13,028 nucleotides of DNA, taken from Nitrospirota bacterium (GTDB lineage Bacteria; Nitrospinota_A; UBA7883). Below the pieces are notes generated by a model. That model did no database searches and had not been told where the DNA came from. It was given only the letters and a program-made list of their open reading frames with translations. Each line of letters starts with the position of its first letter. Within the stretch, counting starts at the first letter, position 1. This document shows positions 1 through 6,725 of this stretch, in pieces. The DNA lies in NCBI GenBank assembly GCA_011052055.1, contig DRJW01000216.1, positions 1-13,028 of the forward strand, given 5' to 3'. The position numbers and the translations under genes are program-made.

Positions 1-127
1 CCTTGTCGTTCTCTCCGATGTCGATATCGATATCGGTTGCGGTGGATACGGTCACTTCATGCCCCAGCCCGGCTATGGCCTGCGTCACCTGCGCGGTATC
101 GCTGGTTCCGCCGAAAACAAGGATCAT
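1..127 (-). CDS. cbiJ: Cobalt-precorrin-6A reductase, N-terminal part (cut by window edge)
   Basis: The first 42 codons of a CbiJ/CobK-type reductase are visible; the rest lies beyond the left edge. The protein starts MILVFGGTSDTAQ and continues through GHEVTVSTATDID. This is the N-terminal nucleotide-binding beta strand and Gly-rich loop (GGTSD), followed by the VSTAT strand typical of the family. CbiJ reduces the macrocycle of cobalt-precorrin-6A to 6B with a pyridine nucleotide. The ATG (125-127) overlaps the TGA of cbiH in an ATGA junction, so it is probably translationally coupled to cbiH. It is the last visible gene of the operon. The family call is firm from motif and context, but the C-terminal part cannot be checked. 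Confidence 0.85.
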   Translation of the reverse strand, partial: MILVFGGTSDTAQVTQAIAGLGHEVTVSTATDIDIDIGENDK

Positions 128-846
128 ACGTCGTAACCTCTCGGATTTACAAAACGGCCATCGATTATTTTTGAAGATGTGTTGCCGATAATTACGGTTG
201 TGCGCATCGCGATTTCTTCATTCAAAAACTTGTCTAAAGTTGTAATAACGATTCGCTCACCGTCCAGGCTGATAGAATCGCAAACACCAACGGGCGTTGC
301 GCCGGGGCGGTATTTGCGGAAAATCTCCGCCGCCTCTTCAAGCTGGGAGACGCGCTTTTTACTTTTCGGGTTGTATAAGGCGACAACCATGTCCGCCTCC
401 GCCACAGCTTCGAGCCGTTTTTTAATAGTATCCCACGGGACGAGAAGGTCGCTCAGGCTGATAGTGGCGAAATCGAGGGCAAGAGGCGCGCCAAGCTTTG
501 CGCCAGCCGAACTGGCCGCGCTGACACCGGGAATAACTTCCACCGGCAGATCGACTCCCATCGACTCGGTAAGCTCGATGGCAAGGCCGGCCATACCGTA
601 AATTCCCGCGTCGCCGGATGATATCAAAGCTACGCTCAAGCCCTCGCTGGCGCGTGTTATAGCGGCGCGGACACGATCCACTTCCCTGGTCATGCCGGTG
701 GATACAAGCTCCTTGCCCTTTGTTAAGTCCTCCACAAGCTCAAGGTATTTTGTGTAACCGACCACCACTTCGCAGTTGGCGATGGTCTTCTCCGCCCTAA
801 GCGTCCTGTCGAGCTTGCCGCCGGGGCCTATCCCAACGACGGACAG
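124..846 (-). CDS. cbiH: Cobalt-precorrin-3 C17-methyltransferase (ring contraction), non-canonical start
   Basis: This is a tetrapyrrole (corrin/porphyrin) methylase of the CbiH/CobJ type. It methylates C17 using SAM and drives ring contraction to cobalt-precorrin-4. Visible motifs are the N-terminal SAM loop VVGIGPGGKLD, VVVGYTKYLELV, ISSGDAGIYGMAGL, VIPGVSAASSAGAKLGAPL and VALYNPKSKKR. The first ATG/GTG/TTG in frame is the GTG at 768, which would remove the SAM loop, so the true start must lie upstream. One candidate is CTG at 844-846, giving 240 aa (typical family length, poor RBS spacing), used here. Another is ATT at 901-903, giving 259 aa, with AAGGAGG at 909-915 five bases before it. 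A third is -1 frameshifting from cbiG. The reading frame overlaps the 3' end of cbiG (stop 828-830) in the -1 frame. It ends at an ATGA overlap with cbiJ. Confidence 0.9.
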   Translation of the reverse strand: MSVVGIGPGGKLDRTLRAEKTIANCEVVVGYTKYLELVEDLTKGKELVSTGMTREVDRVRAAITRASEGLSVALISSGDAGIYGMAGLAIELTESMGVDLPVEVIPGVSAASSAGAKLGAPLALDFATISLSDLLVPWDTIKKRLEAVAEADMVVALYNPKSKKRVSQLEEAAEIFRKYRPGATPVGVCDSISLDGERIVITTLDKFLNEEIAMRTTVIIGNTSSKIIDGRFVNPRGYDV

Positions 847-1610
847 TTTTCCTTTGCGATCGCTACGGTCACTCCGTTCAGTTTTATTCTTCTCAGTATT
901 AATGATGTCCTCCTTCCCGCAAGCAACGCAGAAGGCTCCGCCACGGCGGGTAAATTTACCTTACTTTTAACAAACTCTGATTCTTCAAACTCTCTTACGC
1001 AGTTTCGTATCTCCTCTGAAGAAATAAACCTTATGGGAGCGCCAAAACTTTTGGCCGCCTCGATCAGTCCCCGCTCGTTCGATTTGATATCCGCGCTGGC
1101 GAAAAACCTTATATCGCAGGAGTCGGCTCCCGCTTTATCCAGCGCGGCGTTGATGGCCTTTTCTATATCTTCTTTCGACTTGTCTTTTTTACATCCCACG
1201 CCTACGATCAGGCTCTTGACGGCTTCGGTTGTTGTTGTTATCACAGGCTCGGCGCCGACGGCGTTGGCGATCATAACCGCCAGGTCGTTTGCGCCTCCCT
1301 CATGTCCGCTCAGAAGGCTGATAGCGTGCCTGCCTCCCACATCCATAAGCGCGACGGCAGGGTCGGTTTTTTTGGAGACAAGATTTCCGGCAAGCGCGCG
1401 TACAACCGCGCCGCAAGGCGCGATATAGACAAGCCCATCGTATTGGGTAAAGATACGTTTGGTCAACTCCACCACGCTCTCGAAACGCTCACATTCGATA
1501 CCAGCGCCTGCGATTTTGTGGGCGTAAGCGTCGGCTTCCGGGAATGCTTGTTTTAGCATCCTCATCAACGCCACGCCCTCTTTTGAAAGCGTGATAAACG
1601 CGATTTTCAT
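828..1610 (-). CDS. cbiG: Cobalt-precorrin-5A hydrolase, short form lacking the central domain
   Basis: CbiG opens the delta-lactone of cobalt-precorrin-5A and releases the two-carbon fragment as acetaldehyde, a step specific to the anaerobic pathway. The 260-residue product has the N-terminal CbiG domain at about 45-130 (GLVYIAPCGAVVRALA, MDVGGRHAISLLSGHEGGAN, VITTTTEA). The C-terminal domain spans about 133-252 (LIVGVGCKKDKS, SNERGLIEAAKSFG, VAEPSALLAG, GVTVAIA). The N-domain runs straight into the C-domain, so the usual central linker domain is absent; the classical Salmonella protein is about 350 aa. I chose the ATG at 1608-1610 (MKIAFITLSKEG), the family-typical start, one base after the cbiF stop. 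An upstream start at 1679 would add 23 residues inside cbiF with no family match. The 3' end overlaps cbiH. Confidence 0.92.
   Translation of the reverse strand: MKIAFITLSKEGVALMRMLKQAFPEADAYAHKIAGAGIECERFESVVELTKRIFTQYDGLVYIAPCGAVVRALAGNLVSKKTDPAVALMDVGGRHAISLLSGHEGGANDLAVMIANAVGAEPVITTTTEAVKSLIVGVGCKKDKSKEDIEKAINAALDKAGADSCDIRFFASADIKSNERGLIEAAKSFGAPIRFISSEEIRNCVREFEESEFVKSKVNLPAVAEPSALLAGRRTSLILRRIKLNGVTVAIAKENCPSLG
901..915 (-). promoter_or_regulatory. Shine-Dalgarno with possible ATT start for cbiH
   Basis: On the minus strand AAGGAGG (909-915) is followed by five bases and then ATT AAT ACT in the cbiH frame, inside the 3' end of cbiG. This is one of the strongest anti-16S matches in the operon. 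There is no ATG, GTG or TTG in frame between here and the conserved SAM loop. ATT is a known but rare initiator (infC is the classical case). The extra N-terminus would be a hydrophilic stretch of about 19 residues (NTEKNKTERSDRSDRKGK). The AGG AGG bases also encode Arg-Arg of CbiG, so the match could be coincidental. Confidence 0.4.
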
Positions 1611-1611
1611 T

Positions 1612-2367
1612 TCATACGCTCTTTCTGTATTCGTGCGAGAAATTTTTATCATAAAGTTTGGAGACGGCTTCGTTGCCATCGTCGAGCGCCCAGCCGATTA
1701 TTATCATCGCGGTTTTTGTAATCGCTCTTGCTTTTACACGCTCGTGAATATCGATAAGCGTTCCTTCTATGATTTGCTGGTCGGGCCACGACGCCCTGTA
1801 GACCACTTTGACCGGGCAGGCGGCGCCGTAGCTTTCTTTAAGTTTGTCGGCCACGTCACCTATTTTTGAAACGGAGAGGAACACGCAAAGCGTAGCTTTC
1901 GATTTTCCCAGCAAAGCAAGGTCTTGCTCGTCCGGAACGGGCGTGCGGCCGGCGATCCTGGTCAAGATTATTGTCTGGGATACTTCCGGCGCCGTGAGCT
2001 CTTTTTTGACTGCGGCGGCGGAAGCCTGAAACGAGCTTACGCCCGGAACCACTTCGTAATCGATATTCAATTTGTCGAGCTCGCGCATCTGCTCGCCTAT
2101 GGCTCCGTAAATGGAGGGGTCGCCTGAGTGAAGGCGTACTACATCGGCTCCGTTGTCCGAAGCGTTCTTAATGACTTTCGACGTGTCATCCAGGTTCATT
2201 TTGGCCGAGTCATGTTTTTCCGCGTTGTCAGGAATCATCGCGATAACTTCATCGCTGACTAAAGACCCGGCGTAAATACAAACCTTGCAAGATTTAATAA
2301 GCCGTTCCGCTTTTATCGTCATCAGCTCCGGGTCGCCCGGCCCGCCGCCCACGAAATATACTTTCAC
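1612..2367 (-). CDS. cbiF: Cobalt-precorrin-4 C11-methyltransferase
   Basis: This SAM-dependent tetrapyrrole methylase of 251 aa is a normal length for CbiF/CobM. It methylates C11 of cobalt-precorrin-4 to give cobalt-precorrin-5A, the substrate of the next gene product, CbiG. Diagnostic motifs are the N-terminal loop VYFVGGGPGDPELMTIKAERLI, the CbiF-type CIYAGSLV, LHSGDPSIYGAIGEQM, YEVVPGVSSFQASAAAVKKELT and TIILTRIAGRTPVPD. The C-terminal half has VVYRASWPDQ, as in the family. The start is a GTG (2365-2367) forming a 4-base GTGA overlap with cbiL, which points to coupled translation. The stop at 1612 is one base before the cbiG ATG. About 25 residues after the methylase fold (ALDDGNEAVSKLYDKNFSHE) are family-typical. 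CbiF is clearly favoured over other methylases by the YAGSLV and AGRTPVP motifs. Confidence 0.96.
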   Translation of the reverse strand: MKVYFVGGGPGDPELMTIKAERLIKSCKVCIYAGSLVSDEVIAMIPDNAEKHDSAKMNLDDTSKVIKNASDNGADVVRLHSGDPSIYGAIGEQMRELDKLNIDYEVVPGVSSFQASAAAVKKELTAPEVSQTIILTRIAGRTPVPDEQDLALLGKSKATLCVFLSVSKIGDVADKLKESYGAACPVKVVYRASWPDQQIIEGTLIDIHERVKARAITKTAMIIIGWALDDGNEAVSKLYDKNFSHEYRKSV

Positions 2368-3092
2368 TGTTTTGTCCTCGCCTGGCTTTTGATAAGGATG
2401 GTGGACAGATATCCTGTCTGGTCGTTTTCGCCTTTAAGCTCTCGAAGGTCGGTCACGAGCCGCTGGCTTTCCATTCCGGCGTTGGCTACGAACACCGATT
2501 CTTTGATCGCGTCCATCTCCTCTAGCAGATCCAGAATATTCTGAAGTCTTTTGCCAACTTTCATTAAAATAACCGTACCGCCAAGCTCGATGGCGCCGCG
2601 CACCGCCTGCAGATCGTCTGAAGTGGGCACTATCGTGACAGGCTCTTTCGCCTCGCCCACGGGGAAGCCGGTCAACGCCGCCACGGCGCTAAAAGCGGTG
2701 ATTCCAGGTATGGTGACGACGTTTACATCTGGATGAATTTTACGTAAAGAGCGCAGAAGATAAATATAGGTGGAATACAAAAGAGCGTCGCCCAGCGTGA
2801 GAAAAACAGCGTCCTCGCCGCTCTCAAGCGTGTCGGCTATTATCCTGGCCGACTCGTCCCACCGTTTATTCAACTCGCTTTTGTCGGTCACCATGGGGAA
2901 TACAAGCTCTTTTACGTTTGTGCCCTCGTTTACATATTCTTTGACAATATCGAGCGCCACGCTTTTCTTTTTAATTCTGGCGATGGGAACAAACAGATGC
3001 TTTGTGTTTGATATAAGCCTCGCTCCTTTTATAGAGATCAGCTCCGGGTCGCCAGGGCCCACTCCTATTCCGTATAATTTTCCAAGACTCAA
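2364..3092 (-). CDS. cbiL: Cobalt-precorrin-2 C20-methyltransferase
   Basis: CbiL/CobI transfers a methyl group from SAM to C20 of cobalt-precorrin-2, giving cobalt-precorrin-3, the first committed methylation after cobalt insertion. The 242-aa product shows GIGVGPGDPELISIKGARLI near residues 8-28, FLTLGDALLYSTYIYLLRSL, VVTIPGITAFSAVAALTGFP and VILMKVGKRL. The LxLGDxxLYSTY motif and the PVAR-like segment (LFVPIARIKKKSVAL) identify CbiL within the family. The usual Pro of the GDP motif is Ala here (GDALLYS), a small variation. The start is a TTG (3090-3092) with AAGGAG eight bases upstream and a TTGA overlap with the cbiE stop. The 3' end overlaps cbiF by four bases. No transfer or degeneration is evident. 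Confidence 0.95.
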   Translation of the reverse strand: MSLGKLYGIGVGPGDPELISIKGARLISNTKHLFVPIARIKKKSVALDIVKEYVNEGTNVKELVFPMVTDKSELNKRWDESARIIADTLESGEDAVFLTLGDALLYSTYIYLLRSLRKIHPDVNVVTIPGITAFSAVAALTGFPVGEAKEPVTIVPTSDDLQAVRGAIELGGTVILMKVGKRLQNILDLLEEMDAIKESVFVANAGMESQRLVTDLRELKGENDQTGYLSTILIKSQARTKQ

Positions 3093-3721
3093 TTCACAAG
3101 CTCCTTATCTATCAAAAGAACAATAGTTCTCGACGCCAGTTTGAGAGCGCCAATTTTATCGGTGGTGGTTTCGAAAAAACGCTCGTTTTCAAGGCCCAGA
3201 TTTTCACAGACGAACAGGCCTCTGCCGCCGCCGATGCGTTTTATAAAACCATCTATCCATTTCACCGATTCGTTACGCCCAAGCAGTACGGCGATCTTAC
3301 GGTTTTGTCCAGCCCGCGCTTCATCCACCTCTGGGTCGGCGGCGTGAGCGCTTATTATTAAAGCGTCGTCCCAGCTTATTCCAAGCTTGGCGAAAGCCAG
3401 TTGGATCGAGCTGATTCCGGGAATCAGATGGCATGCTTTATAACCGAACTTTTGAGTAACCTGTCTCGAAATAGAAAACAGCCCCGGATCGCCGCTTACC
3501 AGAAGAGCCACCCTGCCCTCTTTTCTTTTTTGGCCGATACATTCGATTGTTTTTTCAATATTGACGCCGGTGTCGATTTTTTCGCCTTTAACGTCGTCTA
3601 TCAGCTCAAGAAGCCGCCTGTTTCCTACCAGGAAATCAGCCTGGCTTGCGGCTGTGATCCCGGCTTGTGTCATAAACTTAGCGGAGCCTGGCCCGCATCC
3701 CACAATTGTTATTTTATCCAT
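3089..3721 (-). CDS. cbiE: Cobalt-precorrin-7 C5-methyltransferase, stand-alone CbiE
   Basis: CbiE methylates C5 late in the pathway, normally beside CbiT, which methylates C15 and decarboxylates the C12 acetate. Motifs in the 210-aa product are ITIVGCGPGSAKFMT (SAM loop, residues 4-18), FLVGNRRLLELI, ALLVSGDPGLFSISRQV, LIPGISSIQLAFAKLGISWDDALIISAH and IAVLLGRNES. It has only the CbiE methylase fold. There is no CbiT domain of the kind found in CobL fusions, and the next gene starts at once. I preferred the ATG at 3719-3721, which has GGAG six bases upstream. A TTG at 3733 would add four residues. The first 13 bases overlap the 3' end of cbiD. The stop overlaps the cbiL start (TTGA). Confidence 0.94.
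   Translation of the reverse strand: MDKITIVGCGPGSAKFMTQAGITAASQADFLVGNRRLLELIDDVKGEKIDTGVNIEKTIECIGQKRKEGRVALLVSGDPGLFSISRQVTQKFGYKACHLIPGISSIQLAFAKLGISWDDALIISAHAADPEVDEARAGQNRKIAVLLGRNESVKWIDGFIKRIGGGRGLFVCENLGLENERFFETTTDKIGALKLASRTIVLLIDKELVN
3101..3106 (-). promoter_or_regulatory. Ribosome binding site deciding the TTG start of cbiL
   Basis: AAGGAG on the minus strand lies eight bases before TTG (3090-3092) within the last codons of cbiE. There is no nearby ATG in frame before the conserved SAM loop, so this site supports TTG as the real cbiL start. Confidence 0.6.
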
Positions 3722-4776
3722 GGCCCGCTCCAAAGCTTCGAGCCGATAAGCTCTGACTTCATATTTACCAGGGCGACGCTGGTTTCGATTTCGCCGCCAG
3801 ATTTTTCATTTACGGCTCCGACGATTTTTATGGCTATAAGATCAGACAGCCGCTTGCGTTTTTCAGGCTCCATCGCCTCGAAAATACCTTCGACGGTTTC
3901 AGATTCGACGGTAGTAAATCCCATTTCGCCTTTTGCGACTTCGGCGATGTACGGCGCCGCGCTTTTCGAATGTTTCGAATGGGTATTCCACTGCCCCATG
4001 GCAAGCTTGGCAAGCTTGCCCGGATGCCCGACCAGCAATAATCTTCTGACATTTCTGTCAACCGCTTTCTCTATGACATAGCCCCACTCGTTACCAGCCT
4101 CCACTATCTGTTCGCCGGCTACATTGAAATAACGTCCAGCCGCTTTTGCGCCTATGTTGCCGGGTGTCAAAACAATATCGGTGTAGCCACCGGCGACCGC
4201 CACATCGAGAAGGCAAATTATAGCTTCGCGCACAGCTTCGTTAGAGAAAGGACGCACTATCCCGGTGGTGCCCAGGATAGACAACCCTCCGATCACGCCT
4301 AGTTTCGGGTTGAACGTTTTTAGAGCCAGCTCTTCGCCGCCAGGTATCGATATCCTCACACGCACGGGACGGTCGGTTATTTCGCGCACCGCTTCCGCTA
4401 TCATTTTTCTGGGGCCGGGATTGATGGCAGGCTCGCCTTTTTTTATCGAAAGCCCGGCTTTGGTAACCATTCCAACGCCTTCCCCGGCCTCAAAAACAAT
4501 GTCACCGTCTTTCTCCCAGAACAGATCCACGACGATACGGCTTCCGTTTGTTATGTCCGGGTCGTCGCCGGAGTCTTTGATGACGGACGCCCTCGCGCCG
4601 TTATCAAAAACGCTGTAGTCCGCTATGGGTAAAACAGTTTTTACGCCGCCACCGGAGCCGAGCGTTATCGCCACCTCATCTGGAGCGTGATTTTTACCTG
4701 CCATTATCATGGCCGCCGCTTTGGCCGCCGCCGCCGAACAGGCCCCGGTCGTATATCCTGTTCTAAGTTTACTCAT
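3709..4776 (-). CDS. cbiD: Cobalt-precorrin-5B C1-methyltransferase
   Basis: CbiD methylates C1 of cobalt-precorrin-5B to give cobalt-precorrin-6A and is a hallmark of the anaerobic route; it is unrelated to the other methylases. The 355-aa protein has the family length. The conserved N-terminus is LRTGYTTGACSAAAAKAAAM (residues 4-23). DSGDDPDITNG, GEGVGMVTKAGLSIKKGEPAINPGPRKMI, GGLSILGTTGIVRPFSNEA and the Gly-rich region LTPGNIGAKAAGRYF follow. LLVGHPGKLAKLA and a GMGxFTT-like segment (HSKHSKSAAPYIAE ... TTVES) complete the match. The ATG (4774-4776) overlaps the end of cbiO by 8 bases. The 3' end overlaps cbiE. No ribosome binding site stands out, consistent with reinitiation from cbiO. Confidence 0.96.
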   Translation of the reverse strand: MSKLRTGYTTGACSAAAAKAAAMIMAGKNHAPDEVAITLGSGGGVKTVLPIADYSVFDNGARASVIKDSGDDPDITNGSRIVVDLFWEKDGDIVFEAGEGVGMVTKAGLSIKKGEPAINPGPRKMIAEAVREITDRPVRVRISIPGGEELALKTFNPKLGVIGGLSILGTTGIVRPFSNEAVREAIICLLDVAVAGGYTDIVLTPGNIGAKAAGRYFNVAGEQIVEAGNEWGYVIEKAVDRNVRRLLLVGHPGKLAKLAMGQWNTHSKHSKSAAPYIAEVAKGEMGFTTVESETVEGIFEAMEPEKRKRLSDLIAIKIVGAVNEKSGGEIETSVALVNMKSELIGSKLWSGPWIK

Positions 4777-5662
4777 GGCTTTTCTTGTCTAATTGTTTTA
4801 TCAGAATATCCTCCGGGATAAGCTCAAGCATTCTTTTTCTCGCCTCTCCTATGGTCAAAGGCAGGCCGTTAATGGGAACTCCATCAAGGCGTTTCATCTC
4901 ATGGAGGAGAGAGGAGATATAGGGCAGGCGCAGTTTGGCTTGCTCGATCATTTCATGATCCGTGAAAATATCAGCCGCAGGCCCGCTCTTTAATACCCTT
5001 CCTTCACTGAGCACAAAAATCCTGTCGGCGAAGAGGGGAAGCATATCCACGGAATGGGTCGCAAGAATCACGGTCACACGGCATTCGCGGTTCAGCCTGC
5101 TCAACAGGCGCATCATAGACGCTTCGCCCGCCGGGTCTAGTCCTGCGGTCGGCTCGTCGAGTATAAGGATGTTGGGACGCATGGCAAGCACGCCGGCCAC
5201 AGCGACTTTCTTTTTTTCGCCGAAGCTAAGATGTTGTATCGCCCGCTTGCCAAGGCGCCCGGCCCCTACGCCTTCGAGCGCCTCTTTGACGCGGGTCTCA
5301 ACTTCGTCTTCGCTCAAATCCATGTTTCGCGGGCCGAAAGCCACATCCTCGCGCACAGTGGCGCCGAATAACTGGTCGTCCGGGTTCTGGATAACAATGC
5401 CTGTTTTGGAGTAAAGCTCTTTTGAGGACATGGAGTTTATATCGTCTCCATCGATCAATATCTTGCCATATTGCGGCTTTATTAGTCCGGCCAGGGCTTT
5501 TAGAAGAGTCGTTTTACCAGAGCCGTTGGAGGCGAGAAGCGCGACGAATTCTCCATGTCGCGCATGGAAAGTAACATCGTTCAGGGCGAGTGTGCCTTCC
5601 TGGTATCTAAAAGACACACCCTTTGCGTTTATAGCGTATTTATTCTCTTCGTTATCACTCAT
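4769..5662 (-). CDS. cbiO: Cobalt ECF transporter ATPase
   Basis: This is the ABC ATPase that powers cobalt uptake through CbiQ and CbiM; it is cytoplasmic and membrane-associated. In the 297-aa product the Walker A region is ASNGSGKTT (residues 44-52, catalytic Lys50). The Q-loop is VIQNPDDQLFGATVREDVAFGP (around Gln92), characteristic of ECF A-components. The signature is LSFGEKKKVAVAGVLAM (145-161), Walker B is ILILDEPTAGLDP with Glu170, and the H-loop is ATHSVDM (His203). The first Gly of the usual GxxGxGKT is Ala here; the nucleotide-contacting residues are intact, so activity is expected. About 75 residues follow the ABC core, ending in a hydrophilic tail (EDILIKQLDKKSHE). The ATGA start overlaps cbiQ. 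Only one ATPase gene is present, so a homodimer is expected. Confidence 0.96.
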   Translation of the reverse strand: MSDNEENKYAINAKGVSFRYQEGTLALNDVTFHARHGEFVALLASNGSGKTTLLKALAGLIKPQYGKILIDGDDINSMSSKELYSKTGIVIQNPDDQLFGATVREDVAFGPRNMDLSEDEVETRVKEALEGVGAGRLGKRAIQHLSFGEKKKVAVAGVLAMRPNILILDEPTAGLDPAGEASMMRLLSRLNRECRVTVILATHSVDMLPLFADRIFVLSEGRVLKSGPAADIFTDHEMIEQAKLRLPYISSLLHEMKRLDGVPINGLPLTIGEARKRMLELIPEDILIKQLDKKSHE

Positions 5663-6432
5663 GCCATACCTGTTATAAAATAGAGAGACAAGATAAGAGT
5701 CGAAGCCATGAATCCATAAGCCAGATCACGGCGCTCAACAGGCCGCGGGGGGTCGAACTGTATCACGCCTTTATATCCCCTCGCGACCATGGCTTCGTTG
5801 GCGCTTACCGCCTTGTCCATGGACCTCAATATTACGGCTCCGGCAAGCTCTCCTGCGGACGCAAGGCCACGTTTCGCGTTGGAGTAGCCAAGCCTGGTTT
5901 TCTGGGCGGAGCTCATGTCGATGGCGGTCTCGAAAAGCTCGAACGTGTATCTGTACATAAGCATCGCCACTTCAACCCAGCCGTGGGGGAAACCGAGCCA
6001 GCGCAAGGCCCGGAAAATATCATGCGCGGGAGTGGTAACGCTTAAAAACTGCACCACGCCGAGCGCTCCCAATATTCGAAAAGCAATGTTGATCCCTTCG
6101 CTGAATCCTTCGTTTGTAAAAACCAGATGTAGCGACAGCAGATCGATGGAAAAAAGCTCTGTGGAGCCTGTAAGAACAGATTTTATCAGGAGAATCATGG
6201 CCGCCACTCCAAGGGGGCCGGTAATGCGAAGCATGGCGAGCCTGGCCGGGACCCCGGCGGCGATGGTGGCTGAAAGGCTGACGGCGAACATCGAAGCTGG
6301 AAACAAAGGCCCGTTCGAGAAAAGAACCAGACATACCGCAAGACCCGCCGTAAGAATTTTCACTCGCGGCTCAAGCTGTGTGAACCTGTTCTCTTTGTAT
6401 GTGAATATGTCGGTAAAAAGCTCGAAATTCAT
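5659..6432 (-). CDS. cbiQ: Cobalt ECF transporter transmembrane (T) component
   Basis: CbiQ is the EcfT-like inner-membrane scaffold linking the substrate-binding CbiM to the ATPase CbiO. The 257-aa product starts MNFELFTDIFTYKENRF. It has about five hydrophobic segments: residues about 27-45, 47-62, 72-88, 115-135 and a C-terminal one near 238-254. The cytoplasmic coupling region holds LMYRYTFELFETAIDMSSAQKTRLGY, and AMVARGYKG near residue 215 is the conserved Ala-Arg-Gly coupling motif. The ATG overlaps the stop of the CbiN-like gene (ATGA), and the stop overlaps cbiO in the same way. The order M-N-Q-O is that of known cobalt transport operons. Specificity for cobalt rather than nickel is inferred from the B12 setting and the riboswitch. 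Confidence 0.93.
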   Translation of the reverse strand: MNFELFTDIFTYKENRFTQLEPRVKILTAGLAVCLVLFSNGPLFPASMFAVSLSATIAAGVPARLAMLRITGPLGVAAMILLIKSVLTGSTELFSIDLLSLHLVFTNEGFSEGINIAFRILGALGVVQFLSVTTPAHDIFRALRWLGFPHGWVEVAMLMYRYTFELFETAIDMSSAQKTRLGYSNAKRGLASAGELAGAVILRSMDKAVSANEAMVARGYKGVIQFDPPRPVERRDLAYGFMASTLILSLYFITGMA

Positions 6433-6725
6433 TTTGGGGCCACTCCGTTATTTTTCGTATTTTCAGACGTAAACAGCAATTTGTAGCAATATCCCATCAC
6501 GAATCCGCCGATAAAACCGGAGACGAGGAACAAAAACAGGAGGAGGTCGCCCTGATCCGTGTTTATATAAGGGGCTCTTGCAGGCATGCCCGCCTTTTCA
6601 GCGAAAGCCTGAACAACAGTCTCATCGACTCCGAGCCATTTGCCTTTAGGAGCCACCTCTTTAGCCAGAGCGGCGGAGCCTGTTGTAACAATCAAAATTG
6701 TCATTATCGTGATAATAGATTTCAC
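6429..6725 (-). CDS. CbiN-like small membrane protein of the cobalt transporter
   Basis: This 98-aa protein has a signal peptide or first membrane helix at residues 1-21 (MKSIITIMTILIVTTGSAALA). An extracytoplasmic segment with KWLGVDETVVQAFAEKAG and PYINTDQGDLLLF follows, then a second helix at about 60-84 with a glycine-rich face (LFLFLVSGFIGGFVMGYCYKLLF), and a short polar tail. Topology and position between cbiM and cbiQ match CbiN, which helps load metal into CbiM. The loop sequence does not look like classical CbiN (no PWFxPLWEPPSGE-type segment), so it is probably a lineage-specific CbiN or an analogue. The start is GTG (6723-6725) in a GTGA overlap with cbiM. The pattern of two helices and conserved-looking loop motifs argues for a real gene. 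The CbiN role is inferred. Confidence 0.72.
   Translation of the reverse strand: MKSIITIMTILIVTTGSAALAKEVAPKGKWLGVDETVVQAFAEKAGMPARAPYINTDQGDLLLFLFLVSGFIGGFVMGYCYKLLFTSENTKNNGVAPK

Noticed and set aside
23..42. Tandem GATATC-like hexamers in cbiJ
   Set aside because: They are codons for an Asp-Ile run in the VSTATDID region; only three imperfect units, no sign of a satellite or binding site.
124..768. cbiH starting at GTG 768
   Set aside because: This start would delete the SAM-binding loop VVGIGPGG, which is encoded in frame just upstream without a stop.
1612..1679. Longer cbiG starting at 1679
   Set aside because: The extra 23 residues lie inside cbiF and resemble no CbiG N-terminus; the ATG at 1608-1610 gives the family-typical MKIAFITLSKEG.
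3401..4081. A long plus-strand open frame opposite cbiE and cbiD
   Set aside because: It is antisense to two clearly conserved genes, and its translation shows low-complexity Ser/Pro/Phe content typical of a shadow frame.
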